Shown piece by piece: positions 15,650 to 25,649 of a stretch of 64,000 nt of DNA. Positions within the stretch are counted from its first letter, which is position 1. Every line of letters begins with the position of its first letter. The stretch spans positions 1-64,000 of the forward strand of contig DATHGT010000209.1 in NCBI GenBank assembly GCA_035317605.1, read 5' to 3'. The notes beneath the pieces are model-generated. The model saw only the letters and a program-made list of their open reading frames with translations. It was not told where the DNA came from and made no database searches. The position numbers and the translations under genes are program-made. This DNA comes from DATHGT01 sp035317605. Lineage in GTDB: Bacteria > Methylomirabilota > Methylomirabilia > Rokubacteriales > CSP1-6.

Positions 15650-17736
15650 CGTCGCTGCGCCTGGCCGGATTCCTCGCGCCGCGCAGCATCGCGCTGGTCG
15701 GCTGTCCGAGCGATCTCAGCCGCGCGGGGGCGCGGCCGTTGCTGTATCTCAAGAAGCACGGCTATCCCGGCCAGATCTACCCGGTGAACCCGCGGCACGG
15801 GGAGATCGGCGGGCTGCGCGCGTACCCGACGCTCGCCGACCTGCCCGATCGGCCCGACACCGTGTGGATCGGGGTGCCCGAGAGCGACGTGCTGCCGGTG
15901 CTGGAGGAAACCGCGCGTCTGAAGATCCCCAACGCGGTGATCATGACCTCCGGCTTCGGCGAGACCGACGCCGCCGGCGCGGCCCACGAGGCGCGGCTGC
16001 GCGCCGTCGCCGACGCGGCCGGGATCACCGTGCTCGGGCCGAACATGCTCGGGTTCGTGAACTGCTGGGAGCGCGTGCCGCTGACGTTCTCGTCGGCCGG
16101 CGCGGTCGACCGGCTCATCCCGGGCGCGCTGGGCATCGCCTCGCAGAGCGGCGCGCTCGGCGGAGTCGTGGTGAACCGCGCGTTCGACCGGCTCATCGGC
16201 GTGAGCGCGATGGTGTCGACCGGCAACGAGATCGGCGTGACCGTATCGGAGTGTCTCGAGTACTTCGCCGACGACGACCGCACGCGGGCCGTCGCGCTGG
16301 TCGCCGAGGGCATTCGCGACGGCGCCCGCTTCCGCGCCGCCGCCGAGCGCCTGTTGCGGGCGGGCAAGCCGCTGGTCGCGCTCAAGCTCGGACGCTCGTC
16401 GGCGGGCCAGCGCAACGCGCTCACCCACACCGGTGCGCTCGCCGGCTCGTCGGCCGCGTGGCGCGCGGTGGCGCGCCAGCTCGGGATCGTCGAGGTCGAC
16501 ACGTTCGAGGATCTCGTGGAGATCGGCGGGTTCCTGAGCCGCGAGTCGCGGGTCGTTCGCCGTGGCGCCGCCGTGGTCACCACCTCGGGCGGCGCGTCGA
16601 TCATGCTCGCCGATCAGTTCGAGGCGCATGGCGTGGGGCTGCCGCGCCTGGCGCCGGCGACGGTGCACACGCTCGGGCGGATGCTGCCCGCGTACGCGCG
16701 CACGCGCGACAACCCCGTCGACGTCACCGCGGGCCTCTCGGAAGCGCTCTTCGGCAGCGTGCTCGAGACGCTGGTCGCCGACCCCAACCTCGACGCGGTC
16801 GTGGTGGCCGCCACCAGCGGCGGCGCCGACCGCGCGCAGAACATCATCCGCGTCGCGAAGGCCGCCGACAAGCCGGTGATCGCCTGCTGGCTCGGCGGCA
16901 GCGTGATCGAGGCCGGCCGCGCGCTGCTCGACGAGCACGCGGTCGGGTGCTTCAGGAACCCGGCGAGTGCCGCGCGCGCGCTCGCCGCGGGACGCGCGGT
17001 CGCCGACGCGCGCGCGGAGTGGACGCGCCGCCCGCGGGGGAGCCGGAGGCCCGCGCCCCCCGCCGATCCGCCCGCGACCTACGCGGCGCTCGCGTCGCTG
17101 GCGCGGCGCGCGGGGGTGCCGCTCGTGGCCGAGGCCCTGGTGAGCTCGCCGATCGAGGCGGCGCGCGCGGCCCGGCGGCTGAAATTCCCCGTCGCGCTCA
17201 AGGTCGTCTCCCCGGATCTGGCCCACAAGACCGAAGCCGGCGCGCTCGCGCTCGGCCTCGACACCGCACCGGCGGTCGAGCGCGCGGCGACTCGGCTGCT
17301 GAGGGCGGCGCGGGGCCGGCGTGTGGAAGGGCTGCTGGTCCAGCGCATGGTCCAGGGCGTCGAGGTGATCGTCGGCGTCACGCGCGATCCCGCGTTCGGC
17401 CCGCTGCTCGTGGTGGGCGCCGGTGGAATCGAGGCCGAGCTGCTCGGCGACACGAGCTGCCGGCCGCTGCCGGTGACCCGACGCGAGATCAGCGCGATGC
17501 TCGGCGAGGTTCGCGTCCTGCGTCGGCTCACGGGCTACCGCGGGGCGCCCGCGGCCGACGTGCCCGCGCTGATCGACGCGATCGCCGCCGTGGCCAAGCT
17601 GGCCGCGATGCTCGGCGACCGCCTGACCTCGCTCGACGTGAACCCGATCATCGTCGGCCCCCGAGGGCGGGGAGCGTTCGCGGTCGACCTCCTGGTGTCC
17701 TGCGAAGGTCCGGTGGTGCGTGGAGAACGGACATGA
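15646..17736 (+). CDS. ADP-forming acetate/acyl-CoA ligase, fused alpha-beta
   Basis: This 696-residue protein has the order of the NDP-forming acyl-CoA synthetase family. It contains a CoA-binding domain (SIALVGCPSDLSRAG, about residues 10-130), two succinyl-CoA-ligase-like domains and a C-terminal ATP-grasp domain (about residues 480-690). The phosphorylated histidine is in ALTHTGALAGSSAAW. The ATP-grasp region has LKVVSPDLAHKTEAG and GVTRDPAFGPLLVVGAGG. It interconverts acyl-CoA with acid, CoA and ATP. Related fused proteins include protein acetyltransferases of the Pat type, but no GNAT domain is present. Confidence 0.87.
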   Translation: MTSLRLAGFLAPRSIALVGCPSDLSRAGARPLLYLKKHGYPGQIYPVNPRHGEIGGLRAYPTLADLPDRPDTVWIGVPESDVLPVLEETARLKIPNAVIMTSGFGETDAAGAAHEARLRAVADAAGITVLGPNMLGFVNCWERVPLTFSSAGAVDRLIPGALGIASQSGALGGVVVNRAFDRLIGVSAMVSTGNEIGVTVSECLEYFADDDRTRAVALVAEGIRDGARFRAAAERLLRAGKPLVALKLGRSSAGQRNALTHTGALAGSSAAWRAVARQLGIVEVDTFEDLVEIGGFLSRESRVVRRGAAVVTTSGGASIMLADQFEAHGVGLPRLAPATVHTLGRMLPAYARTRDNPVDVTAGLSEALFGSVLETLVADPNLDAVVVAATSGGADRAQNIIRVAKAADKPVIACWLGGSVIEAGRALLDEHAVGCFRNPASAARALAAGRAVADARAEWTRRPRGSRRPAPPADPPATYAALASLARRAGVPLVAEALVSSPIEAARAARRLKFPVALKVVSPDLAHKTEAGALALGLDTAPAVERAATRLLRAARGRRVEGLLVQRMVQGVEVIVGVTRDPAFGPLLVVGAGGIEAELLGDTSCRPLPVTRREISAMLGEVRVLRRLTGYRGAPAADVPALIDAIAAVAKLAAMLGDRLTSLDVNPIIVGPRGRGAFAVDLLVSCEGPVVRGERT

Positions 17737-17836
17737 CGATCCGTGGTGCTTCAAAAAGGAGCGACGAGGTTCCGGCGGCCGCGGCCCCGCTTGCAATTCC
17801 GCGATGTTATGACGAGACCGGGTGTGGTCGCGCGCT

Positions 17837-17845
17837 TGCTATAGT
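17837..17845 (+). promoter_or_regulatory. Extended -10 promoter of the moxR operon
   Basis: TGCTATAGT is an extended -10 element 33 bases before the moxR ATG. The intergenic stretch 17737-17878 is the only sizeable break before this operon. A strong AAGGAGAG ribosome-binding site precedes the ATG. No clear -35 is visible. Confidence 0.5.
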
Positions 17846-17878
17846 ATCGAGGTTCGCCAGGGTTGAAAGGAGAGCACG

Positions 17879-18892
17879 ATGACGCAGGAAGCCCGGGTCC
17901 AGGAGTTCGTGGCGGCCTTCGAGCGGCTGCGCGCCGAGGTCGAGAAAGTCATCGTCGGACACCGGGACATCATCAATCACGTGCTGATCGGCATGTTCGC
18001 CGGGGGCCACGTGCTGCTCGAGGGCGTGCCCGGTCTCGGCAAGACGCTCCTGATCAAGACGCTGGCCGAGGGGCTGGAGTTGAGCTTCTCGCGCATCCAG
18101 TTCACGCCCGACCTCATGCCGGCCGACATCATCGGCACCAACATCATCCTGGAGGACGCCGAGGGGCGGAAGCACTTCCAGTTTCAGCCCGGCCCCATCT
18201 TCGGCCACATCCTGCTCGCCGACGAGATCAACCGCGCCACCCCGAAGACCCAGTCGGCGCTGCTCGAGGGCATGCAGGAGGGCTCGGTGACGGTCGCCGG
18301 CTCCTCTCGCCCGCTGCCCTCGCCCTTCTTCGTGCTCGCCACCCAGAACCCGATCGAGATGGAAGGGACGTATCCGCTGCCCGAGGCCCAGCTCGACCGA
18401 TTCCTGTTCAAGCTCCGCGTTCGCTATCCGGCGATCGAGGAGCTGAACGCGATCATCGAGCGGACCACGCAGGTACACCCGGTCGCGGTGGAGCAGGTGA
18501 TGACCGGCCCCGCGGTGCAGGGCTTCCGTGAGTTGATTCGCGAGGTGCCGCTGGCCACGCACCTCCGCGATCTCGCCTCGACGATCGTGATGGCGACGCA
18601 TCCCGACTGGGAGGGGTCGCCGGAGATCAGCCGCCGGTTCGTCCGCTACGGCGCCAGCCCGCGCGGCGCCCAGGCCATCGTCCTCGGCGCCAAGGTGATG
18701 GCGCTCTCCCAGGGCCGCTACAACGTGAGCGCCGACGACATCCGCGCGCTCAGCGCACCGGCCCTGCGGCATCGCGTGATCCTCAACTTCGAGGGTGAGG
18801 CGGAAGCGGTCGACGTCGACAAACTGGTCGCCGAAATCGTCGACAAGGCCCAGGAGCGCATGAGCGCCGGGCGCGAGGCCTTCCTCCGGTGA
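17879..18892 (+). CDS. MoxR-family AAA+ ATPase
   Basis: This 337-residue ATPase has Walker A GVPGLGKTLLIK, Walker B LLADEINRATPKTQSALLEGMQE and sensor 1 in ATQNPIEMEGTYPLPEAQLDRF. MoxR proteins act as chaperones with von Willebrand A partners, here encoded two to three genes downstream. The order moxR, coiled membrane protein, DUF58, giant vWA protein, TPR protein resembles the MoxR-BatABCDE operons linked to envelope stress. A strong ribosome-binding site and promoter support the start. The next gene overlaps by four bases. Confidence 0.9.
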   Translation: MTQEARVQEFVAAFERLRAEVEKVIVGHRDIINHVLIGMFAGGHVLLEGVPGLGKTLLIKTLAEGLELSFSRIQFTPDLMPADIIGTNIILEDAEGRKHFQFQPGPIFGHILLADEINRATPKTQSALLEGMQEGSVTVAGSSRPLPSPFFVLATQNPIEMEGTYPLPEAQLDRFLFKLRVRYPAIEELNAIIERTTQVHPVAVEQVMTGPAVQGFRELIREVPLATHLRDLASTIVMATHPDWEGSPEISRRFVRYGASPRGAQAIVLGAKVMALSQGRYNVSADDIRALSAPALRHRVILNFEGEAEAVDVDKLVAEIVDKAQERMSAGREAFLR

Positions 18893-20361
18893 CGGCGGAC
18901 AGGGGACCGATCCAGCAGACCGAGGCGCTGGCCAGGCTCGCCGAGCGGGTGGCGAGACAGGTGCGCAGGCGGCGCGCCGAATACCACGCGCTGCGCGGGC
19001 TGTTGTACGGCGCCGCGGCGGCCGCGCTCGTGCTCCTGTTCAAGACACCGTTCGGATCCCTGGCGCTGCCCATCGCGGGCGGCCTCGTGCTGCTCGGATT
19101 GCTGGCCGGTGGGCTCTGGGGACTCTTCCAGCGTGTTCCCCACGAGGACGCGGCCCGTCTGGCCGACGGCGCGTTCGGATTGCAAGATCGGGTGGCCACC
19201 GCGCTCGAGTGGGCGCGACGTCCCGATCGGACGCCGCTCGTGGACGCGCTCGTCGCCGACGCCATCGCGCACGTCCAGGCGTTGACGCCGCGACAGATCG
19301 TGCGCCGGCGGGTTCCGCGCGAAGTGCGCTGGCTGCCGGTTCCGGTCCTCATCGGCCTCGCGCTCGCGGTCTCGCCGCCGTTGCCGATGCCGTCGGGGCG
19401 ACTGCCCGACCTCTCGACGTCGACGGATCAGTCGGACACGAAGGAGCGCGGCGAGCTGGCGATGATGGAGCAGGACCGCCGGCTCGTTCCCAAGGACGCG
19501 CTCAAGCGTCCGGCCATGGAGGAGCGCGACTTCAATCAGCGCGGCGGCACCGGCGCCTCGCCCACGGCCGGCGATCTCTCCGCGATCTTCAAGGACACCT
19601 CGCTCGGCAACCAGCGGCCGGACTTCAACAGCTTTCTGAAGAAGGGCGACGAGCGGCTGAAGCTGCTCGAGCAGGTCGATCGCCTGCCCGACCTTCAATC
19701 GGACTTCACGCAGAGCCAGTACAAGATGGTGTTCCGCAAGTCCAAGGCGCTGACCGGCGGCCTGCGCCCCGACCAGATCTCTCCGCAGAGGCTGCGCGAG
19801 CTGCTCGAGGAGATGGAGCGGCTCGGCCGCAAGGGCGGCGCCAACTGGAGCGGCGACGCGATGGAAGGGATGGACGCGCTCGAGGGCGGCCAGCCCGACA
19901 AGGCGCTCGAGGCGATGGAGAAGGCGCTGAACAAGATGCGCGCGATGGACGAGCAGGGGCGCGGCGGCAAGAACCTGCGCGGCGGTCGCGAGCGCAACTC
20001 GGGTCAGCGTGGCGACCGTGGCCGCGGCACCGGCGGTGGACCGGACGAGCAGGACTTCGGTGAAGGCGAAGGCTTCCTGCCCGGCAAGGGCAAGAGCGCC
20101 TCGCCCAAGGGCGATGCCAGTCAGCGGCTGCGCGCCAATCCCTACGACGTCGGCGTCGAGGGCGAATCGCGTCAGGGCAAGAAGGACGGCTACGACACCA
20201 ACATGACCGGCCGCGGCGGCAAGATGGGCTCGCGCCTGAGCTATCTGGGCGTGATCGGCCAATACCGAAAGATGATGGAGGACGCGATCACGCGCGAGCA
20301 GGTGCCGCGCGACTATCACACCCAGATCAAGGACTACTTCCAGGCGCTCGACGAGCGATGA
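18889..20361 (+). CDS. Membrane protein of the MoxR-vWA operon (unknown family)
   Basis: This 490-residue protein starts with a GTG overlapping the moxR stop. It has a basic N-terminal helix, two membrane segments at about residues 40-85 and one near 150-165. The long hydrophilic remainder is rich in Glu, Arg and Gly, with a helical part (about residues 240-360) and a low-complexity GGKNLRGGRERNSGQRGDRG-type part. The layout recalls DUF4175-like proteins in MoxR operons, but I cannot confirm the family. The position suggests a membrane partner of the MoxR-vWA machine. Confidence 0.65.
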   Translation: MTADRGPIQQTEALARLAERVARQVRRRRAEYHALRGLLYGAAAAALVLLFKTPFGSLALPIAGGLVLLGLLAGGLWGLFQRVPHEDAARLADGAFGLQDRVATALEWARRPDRTPLVDALVADAIAHVQALTPRQIVRRRVPREVRWLPVPVLIGLALAVSPPLPMPSGRLPDLSTSTDQSDTKERGELAMMEQDRRLVPKDALKRPAMEERDFNQRGGTGASPTAGDLSAIFKDTSLGNQRPDFNSFLKKGDERLKLLEQVDRLPDLQSDFTQSQYKMVFRKSKALTGGLRPDQISPQRLRELLEEMERLGRKGGANWSGDAMEGMDALEGGQPDKALEAMEKALNKMRAMDEQGRGGKNLRGGRERNSGQRGDRGRGTGGGPDEQDFGEGEGFLPGKGKSASPKGDASQRLRANPYDVGVEGESRQGKKDGYDTNMTGRGGKMGSRLSYLGVIGQYRKMMEDAITREQVPRDYHTQIKDYFQALDER

Positions 20362-21254
20362 GCGTCCCTGCGGCCGAGCGCGAGGTCGTCTTCACCTCGG
20401 ACTTCCTGGCTCAGCTCGAGCGCCTGACCCTGGCCTCGCGGCGGGCGTTCCGGGGACGCAGCCGGGGCGAGCGGCGCAGCCCGCGCAAGGGGCACAGCGT
20501 CGAGTTCTGCGACTACCGGGCCTACGGAGTCGGGGACGATCTGCGCTACGTCGACTGGAACGTCTACGGCCGCCTCGATCGCCTGCACGTCAAGCTCTTC
20601 GTCGACGAGGAAGACCTGTGCCTGCACTTGCTCGTCGACGCCTCGCGCTCGATGGACTTCGGCCGCCCGACCAAGCTGAACTACGCGATCCGCCTGGCCG
20701 CCGCGCTCGGCTTCGTCGGGCTGGTGAACCTCGAGCGCGTCGGCGTGTCCGTGCTGCGCGAGCGGCTGAGTGAGGGCTGGCCGCCCACGCGCGGGCGCAA
20801 CCAGTTCCCGGCCCTCATGGACTTTCTGGGGTCGGTCCGGTCCGCGGGCGCGACCGGCCTCAACGACGGGCTCGGTCACTACGCGATGCGCGCGCGCGAG
20901 CCCGGGATCGCGGTGCTCATCTCGGATCTCATGGATCCCCTCGGGTTCGAGAGCGGGGTGCGCGCGCTGCTGGAGCGGCGGTTCGAGGTCCACGTCGTCC
21001 ACCTGCTCGACGCGAGCGAGCTCAATCCGATGCTCGGCGGCGACCTGCGGCTGCAGGACTCGGAGACCGGCGAGATCCGAGAGCTGACGGTGGACGGCGA
21101 GGCCATGCGCGCCTACCGGCAGCGCCTGCATCAGTTCCTCGATCGGATCGAGGTGTTCTGCCGGTCCCAGGAGATCGGCTACCGGCGGCTGACCACGGAT
21201 ACGCCACTCGAATCGTTCATGTTGTCGCAGCTTCGCGGCTTGGTGCTCGCATGA
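20358..21254 (+). CDS. DUF58 domain-containing protein
   Basis: This 298-residue protein has the DUF58 signature SPRKGHSVEFCDYRAYGVGDDLRYVDWN (split here: RAYGVGDDLRYVDWNVYGR is the core) followed by a vWA-like fold with DASRSMDFG. DUF58 proteins are regular members of MoxR operons and are thought to be clients or partners of the ATPase. The start overlaps the preceding gene by four bases and the stop overlaps the vWA giant by four. No membrane segment is visible, unlike many DUF58 proteins that carry N-terminal helices. Confidence 0.87.
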   Translation: MSVPAAEREVVFTSDFLAQLERLTLASRRAFRGRSRGERRSPRKGHSVEFCDYRAYGVGDDLRYVDWNVYGRLDRLHVKLFVDEEDLCLHLLVDASRSMDFGRPTKLNYAIRLAAALGFVGLVNLERVGVSVLRERLSEGWPPTRGRNQFPALMDFLGSVRSAGATGLNDGLGHYAMRAREPGIAVLISDLMDPLGFESGVRALLERRFEVHVVHLLDASELNPMLGGDLRLQDSETGEIRELTVDGEAMRAYRQRLHQFLDRIEVFCRSQEIGYRRLTTDTPLESFMLSQLRGLVLA

Positions 21255-24200
21255 GTTTCCTGTCCCCGCTGGCCCTGGCCACCTTCGCGCTGGCCCTGCC
21301 GATCGTGCTCCTCTACTTCCTCAAGGTGCGGCGGCGCGAGCAGACCGTGCCGAGCCTGTTGCTGTGGGAGTCGGCGCTCCGCGATCGCGAGGCCTCCGCG
21401 TTCTTCCAGCGGTTGCAGCGCGACCCGCTGCTGATCCTCCAGATCCTGGCCCTGCTGGCCCTGGCCCTCGCGCTGGCCCGTCCCACCGCCACCATCATGG
21501 GGCAGGGGGCGCGCAAGGTCGTGGTCGTGCTCGACACCTCGGCGTCGATGAAGGCCCGCGACGTGAGCCCGTCGCGCTTCGGCGTCGCCAAGTCGGAAGC
21601 GATCGCGCTGGTCAACCGCCTGGGCGAAGGGGCGGAGGTCATGGTGATCGAGACCGGCGTGCAGCCGCGCGTGCTGGTGCCCCTCGGCCGCGATCGCGAC
21701 CGTGCGGTGGCCGCGATCCGGGCGGCCCAGGCGCGCGATCTGCCCCACCGGATCACCGAGGCGGTGCGCACGGCGCGCGCGCTGGTCGGCACCGATCCGC
21801 GGGCGGAGATCCACGTCTTCACCGACGGCTCGTTCACGCTGGCCCAGACGCCCGAGATGACCGACCCGCGGCTGCACTGGATCGGCGTGGGGCAGGGCGG
21901 ACGCAACGTCGCGATCACCAACCTCGCCGTCCGCAAGACGTACTACGGCTCGTTCGAGTATCAGGCGTTCGTGTCGCTGGTGAACTACACGAAAGACACG
22001 GAGACGTTCAGCTTCTCGCTGGAGGTCGACGACAAGTCGATCGCCGAGAAGTCGGTCACGCTGGAGCCGAACGTGCGCCGGTCCGTCGTGCTGCCGTTCA
22101 GCCACGGCGGCGGCGGGACCATCACCGCGCGGCTGCAGATCCGCGACGATTTGCCGACCGACAACGTGGCCTACGCCGTGCTGCCGGCGCCGCGCAAGAT
22201 GTCGGTGCTGCTGGTGAGCCCCGGCAACCTCTTCCTGGAAAAGGTCCTGCGCACGGATCCTCAGGTCACCCTCGAGGTGCGCACCCCGGATCAATACCAG
22301 GGCGGGATGGGCGAGGCGGACATCGTGATCATCGACTCGGTGTCGCCGCCCAAGGTCGGGCCCGGGCGCTTCGTGTTCGTGAACGGGGTGCCGGCGGACG
22401 TTCCCATCGAGACGCTGGGCCGCATCGAGCGCCCGGTCATCATGGACTGGGATCGCGCGCACCCGGTCATGCGCCACGTCGAGTTCGCCAAGGTGACGAT
22501 CGAGGACGCGCTCCGCATCCGGCCTCTGGCCGCGGGGCGGCCCTTGGTGGAAGCGGTCGGCGGGCCCTTGATCTACGCGCTGGAGGAGACCGACCGCAAG
22601 GCCATCTTCATCGGCTTCGACCTGTTCAAGACGGACTTCCCGCTGCGGGTGGCCTTCCCGTTGATCCTCTCGAACGGCCTGCGCTGGCTGCATCCGGCCG
22701 GCGTCGATCAGGCGAGCCTCTCGCTCACCACCGGCCAGCCGATCCTGATTCCCGCCGAGCACGGGGTCAACTCGGTGACGGTGACGACGCCCAGCGGCCG
22801 CGCGGTCAAGGGACAGGTCACGCGCGGCGTCGTGAGCTTCACCGAGACCGACGAGGTCGGCCTCTACACGCTGACCACCTCCCGCGGGCAGATGAAGGTG
22901 GCGGTGAACCTCACCGACGCCGAGGAGTCGAACCTGGTTCCGCGCCCGCTGCCGCCCCCGACGCCGAGCGCGTCGGTCGCGACGGCGCCGGTGCCGGTCC
23001 AGCGCGAGCTGTGGCAGCTCTTCGTGCTGGCCGCGCTGATTCTCCTCGCGCTGGAAGGGCTGCTCTACTGGCGACGCCAGAGCGCGGGGCGCCTGAGCCT
23101 GCCCGCGATGCGGGGCGATCGCTGGGCGCTGGCCGTCCGCGGCGCGCTGATCGTCGTGCTGTGCCTGACGCTCTTCCGGCCGACCATGCCGCGCTGGGTG
23201 GACCGGCTCAACGTCGTGTTCCTGCTCGATCATTCCGACAGCGTGAGCCTGGCCGCGCGCGAGCGGTCCTATCGCTTCGCGGCCGAGGCCGTGAAGCACG
23301 AGAAGGCGTCCGATCGTCACAGCGTGATCGTGTTCGGTGAGCAGCCGGTCGTGGACCAGCCGTTGACCGGCAAGGGCCAGCTCGAGCGGCCCAAGTCGCA
23401 GGTGGCCGCCCGCGGCACGAACCTCTTCCAGGCCATCCAGCTCGCGCTCGCCACGCTGCCGCCCGGTCAGGCCAACCGCATCGTGCTGCTGACCGACGGC
23501 CGCCAGACGGCGGGCAACGGCTTGTCCGCCGCGCAATCGGCGAAGGACGGCGGAGCCGACATCTTCTACGTGGCGGCGCCGCTCACCTTCTCCCAGGAGG
23601 TCGCGGCCGAGGCGATGGTGCTGCCGCAGGAAGTCAAGTTCGGTGAGCCGTTCCAGGCCAAGGTCGTGACGTGGAGCCTCAAGGACACCGAGGGGCGGCT
23701 GTCGCTCTTCCGCAACGGCGAGTTCCTCGGGGCCCAGGTGGTCCGGCTGAGCGCGGGCAAGAACGTGTTCAGCTATCGCCAGTCGCTGGAGACCAGCGGC
23801 ATCCACGTGTACCAGGCGGCGCTGGAGGTCGAGGGCGACACCATCGAGGACAACAACCGCGCGGTGGGCTCGATCGTGGTGCGCGGCCGGCCACAGGTGT
23901 TGATCGCCGACAAGGACAAGAGTCACGCCCAGTCGCTGGCCGGGGCGCTGCGCTCGCAGAACATCGAGGTCTCGGTGGTCGAGCCGTCGGGCGTGCCCAA
24001 GGACGTGGCCGGGCTTCAGAAGTACGACGGGGTGATCCTGTCCAACGTCTCCTCGTTGAAGCTCACCAAGGTCCAGATGGAGCAGATCCGCGATTACGTC
24101 CGCGACCACGGCGGCGGGCTCATCATGGTCGGCGGCGAGGAGAGCTTCGGGCTGGGCGGCTACTACCGGACCCCGATCGAGGAAGCGCTGCCCGTGACCA

Positions 24201-25630
24201 TGGAAGTCAAGCAGAAGGTCGAGATCCCGAGCCTGGCCGTCGTGCTCTCGATCGACCGCTCGGGCTCGATGGCCATGTCGACCGACGAGAAGGTGACCAA
24301 GCTCGACCTCGCCAAGGAGGCCGCCCACCTCGTCGTCGACCTGCTCGACGACCGCAACGAGGTCGCGGTCATGAGCTGGGACACCGAGTTCCTGTGGGAC
24401 GTCCCCATCCGCGCGGCCAAGGACAAGGGCGCCATCCATCACGCCATCGCCACCATCAAGGCCGGAGGAGGCACCGATGGGTATCCAGCGCTGAAGGAGT
24501 CGTACTCGGTGCTGTTCGAGCGCCCGGCCCTCCTCAAGCACGTCATCTTCCTCTCCGACGGCCAGATGACGCGCGGCGATTTCCAGGGTCTCCTGCGGCG
24601 CATGGCCAAGGACAAGATCACGGTGTCGACGGTGGCCATCGGCAAGGACGCCGATCTGCAGCTCATGGTGGACGTCGCCAAGTGGGGCCGGGGTCGCTTC
24701 TACTACACCGAGGACTCGCAGACGATCCCCCGCATCTTCACGCTGGAGACCCAGCTCGCCTCGAAGGCGTCGATCGTCGAGCAGCCCTTCCGGCCCCAGC
24801 TCACCGCGCCCCAGCACGAGGCCATGCAGGACCTCGACTGGAAGGCGGCGCCGCCGCTCGGCGGCTACGTGGCGACCACGCTGAAGAGCACCGCGGACCT
24901 CGTGCTGATGAGCCACCAGGAGGATCCCGTGCTCGCCACCTGGCGGTACGGGCTCGGCCGCACGGCCGCGTTCACGTCGGACGCCAAGGCCAAGTGGGGC
25001 GTGCTGTGGCTGCGCTGGCGCGAGTTCAACAAGTTTTGGGCGCAGCTCACCCGGTGGACGCTGCGGACGGGCTCGCGCAGCGACACCGTGGCCATGGTCG
25101 AGCGCCACGACAACGTGGGCGAGGTCGTGGTGGACGCCATCGACGGCAAAGGGGAGTTCATCAACTTCCTCGACTCGCAGGTGGGCGTGGTGGCGCCGAA
25201 CCGCGAGCGGACGGTGATCGATCTCGAGCAGGTCGCTCCCGGCCGCTATCGGGGCCGGTTCCCCGCGCCGCAAGAGGGCGTCTACCTGGTGGGCATGGCC
25301 CAGCGACGCAACGAGCGCGTTGTCGGCTCGCAGCTTGCGGGACTGGTGGTACCGTACGCTGAGGAGTTGCGCGACCTCGGGGTGGACGAGACGGGGCTGC
25401 GCGAGATGTCGGAGCTCACGGGGGGCGGTCCTCTCAACGATCCCCGCGAAGCGTTCCTCAAGCTCCGGCGCCAGTCGCGGATCGCGGTCGAGATCTGGCC
25501 GTGGTTGGTCGGGCTGGTCGCGGTGCTGCTGGTGCCGGACATCGCGCTTCGGCGCGTCGGGCCGGCGGCGTTCAGCTGGGTGACCCGCCTGGGGCGGCGG
25601 CGGGACGACGACGGCAACGTTCCGGGATGA
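21251..25630 (+). CDS. Giant membrane protein with three von Willebrand A domains (BatA-like fusion)
   Basis: This 1459-residue protein begins like BatA: two N-terminal helices with LYFLKVRRREQTVPSLLLW. It then shows three vWA domains with intact DxSxS MIDAS motifs: DTSAS (95-99), DHSDS (660-664) and DRSGS (1002-1006). Membrane helices lie near 587-605 and 625-640 and again near 1415-1434. A GATase1-like segment (about 880-985, GGGLIMVGGEESFGLGGYY) sits between the second and third vWA domains. Family members usually carry one vWA domain, so this looks like two BatA/YfbK-type proteins fused. It is the probable envelope partner of the MoxR ATPase. Confidence 0.85.
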   Translation: MSFLSPLALATFALALPIVLLYFLKVRRREQTVPSLLLWESALRDREASAFFQRLQRDPLLILQILALLALALALARPTATIMGQGARKVVVVLDTSASMKARDVSPSRFGVAKSEAIALVNRLGEGAEVMVIETGVQPRVLVPLGRDRDRAVAAIRAAQARDLPHRITEAVRTARALVGTDPRAEIHVFTDGSFTLAQTPEMTDPRLHWIGVGQGGRNVAITNLAVRKTYYGSFEYQAFVSLVNYTKDTETFSFSLEVDDKSIAEKSVTLEPNVRRSVVLPFSHGGGGTITARLQIRDDLPTDNVAYAVLPAPRKMSVLLVSPGNLFLEKVLRTDPQVTLEVRTPDQYQGGMGEADIVIIDSVSPPKVGPGRFVFVNGVPADVPIETLGRIERPVIMDWDRAHPVMRHVEFAKVTIEDALRIRPLAAGRPLVEAVGGPLIYALEETDRKAIFIGFDLFKTDFPLRVAFPLILSNGLRWLHPAGVDQASLSLTTGQPILIPAEHGVNSVTVTTPSGRAVKGQVTRGVVSFTETDEVGLYTLTTSRGQMKVAVNLTDAEESNLVPRPLPPPTPSASVATAPVPVQRELWQLFVLAALILLALEGLLYWRRQSAGRLSLPAMRGDRWALAVRGALIVVLCLTLFRPTMPRWVDRLNVVFLLDHSDSVSLAARERSYRFAAEAVKHEKASDRHSVIVFGEQPVVDQPLTGKGQLERPKSQVAARGTNLFQAIQLALATLPPGQANRIVLLTDGRQTAGNGLSAAQSAKDGGADIFYVAAPLTFSQEVAAEAMVLPQEVKFGEPFQAKVVTWSLKDTEGRLSLFRNGEFLGAQVVRLSAGKNVFSYRQSLETSGIHVYQAALEVEGDTIEDNNRAVGSIVVRGRPQVLIADKDKSHAQSLAGALRSQNIEVSVVEPSGVPKDVAGLQKYDGVILSNVSSLKLTKVQMEQIRDYVRDHGGGLIMVGGEESFGLGGYYRTPIEEALPVTMEVKQKVEIPSLAVVLSIDRSGSMAMSTDEKVTKLDLAKEAAHLVVDLLDDRNEVAVMSWDTEFLWDVPIRAAKDKGAIHHAIATIKAGGGTDGYPALKESYSVLFERPALLKHVIFLSDGQMTRGDFQGLLRRMAKDKITVSTVAIGKDADLQLMVDVAKWGRGRFYYTEDSQTIPRIFTLETQLASKASIVEQPFRPQLTAPQHEAMQDLDWKAAPPLGGYVATTLKSTADLVLMSHQEDPVLATWRYGLGRTAAFTSDAKAKWGVLWLRWREFNKFWAQLTRWTLRTGSRSDTVAMVERHDNVGEVVVDAIDGKGEFINFLDSQVGVVAPNRERTVIDLEQVAPGRYRGRFPAPQEGVYLVGMAQRRNERVVGSQLAGLVVPYAEELRDLGVDETGLREMSELTGGGPLNDPREAFLKLRRQSRIAVEIWPWLVGLVAVLLVPDIALRRVGPAAFSWVTRLGRRRDDDGNVPG

Positions 25631-25649
25631 AACGGGAGGAGCGAAAGGC

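Noticed and set aside
15577..17796. 739-codon open frame on the minus strand
   Set aside because: It lies opposite the acyl-CoA synthetase, whose domains are intact. No recognisable protein features are present.
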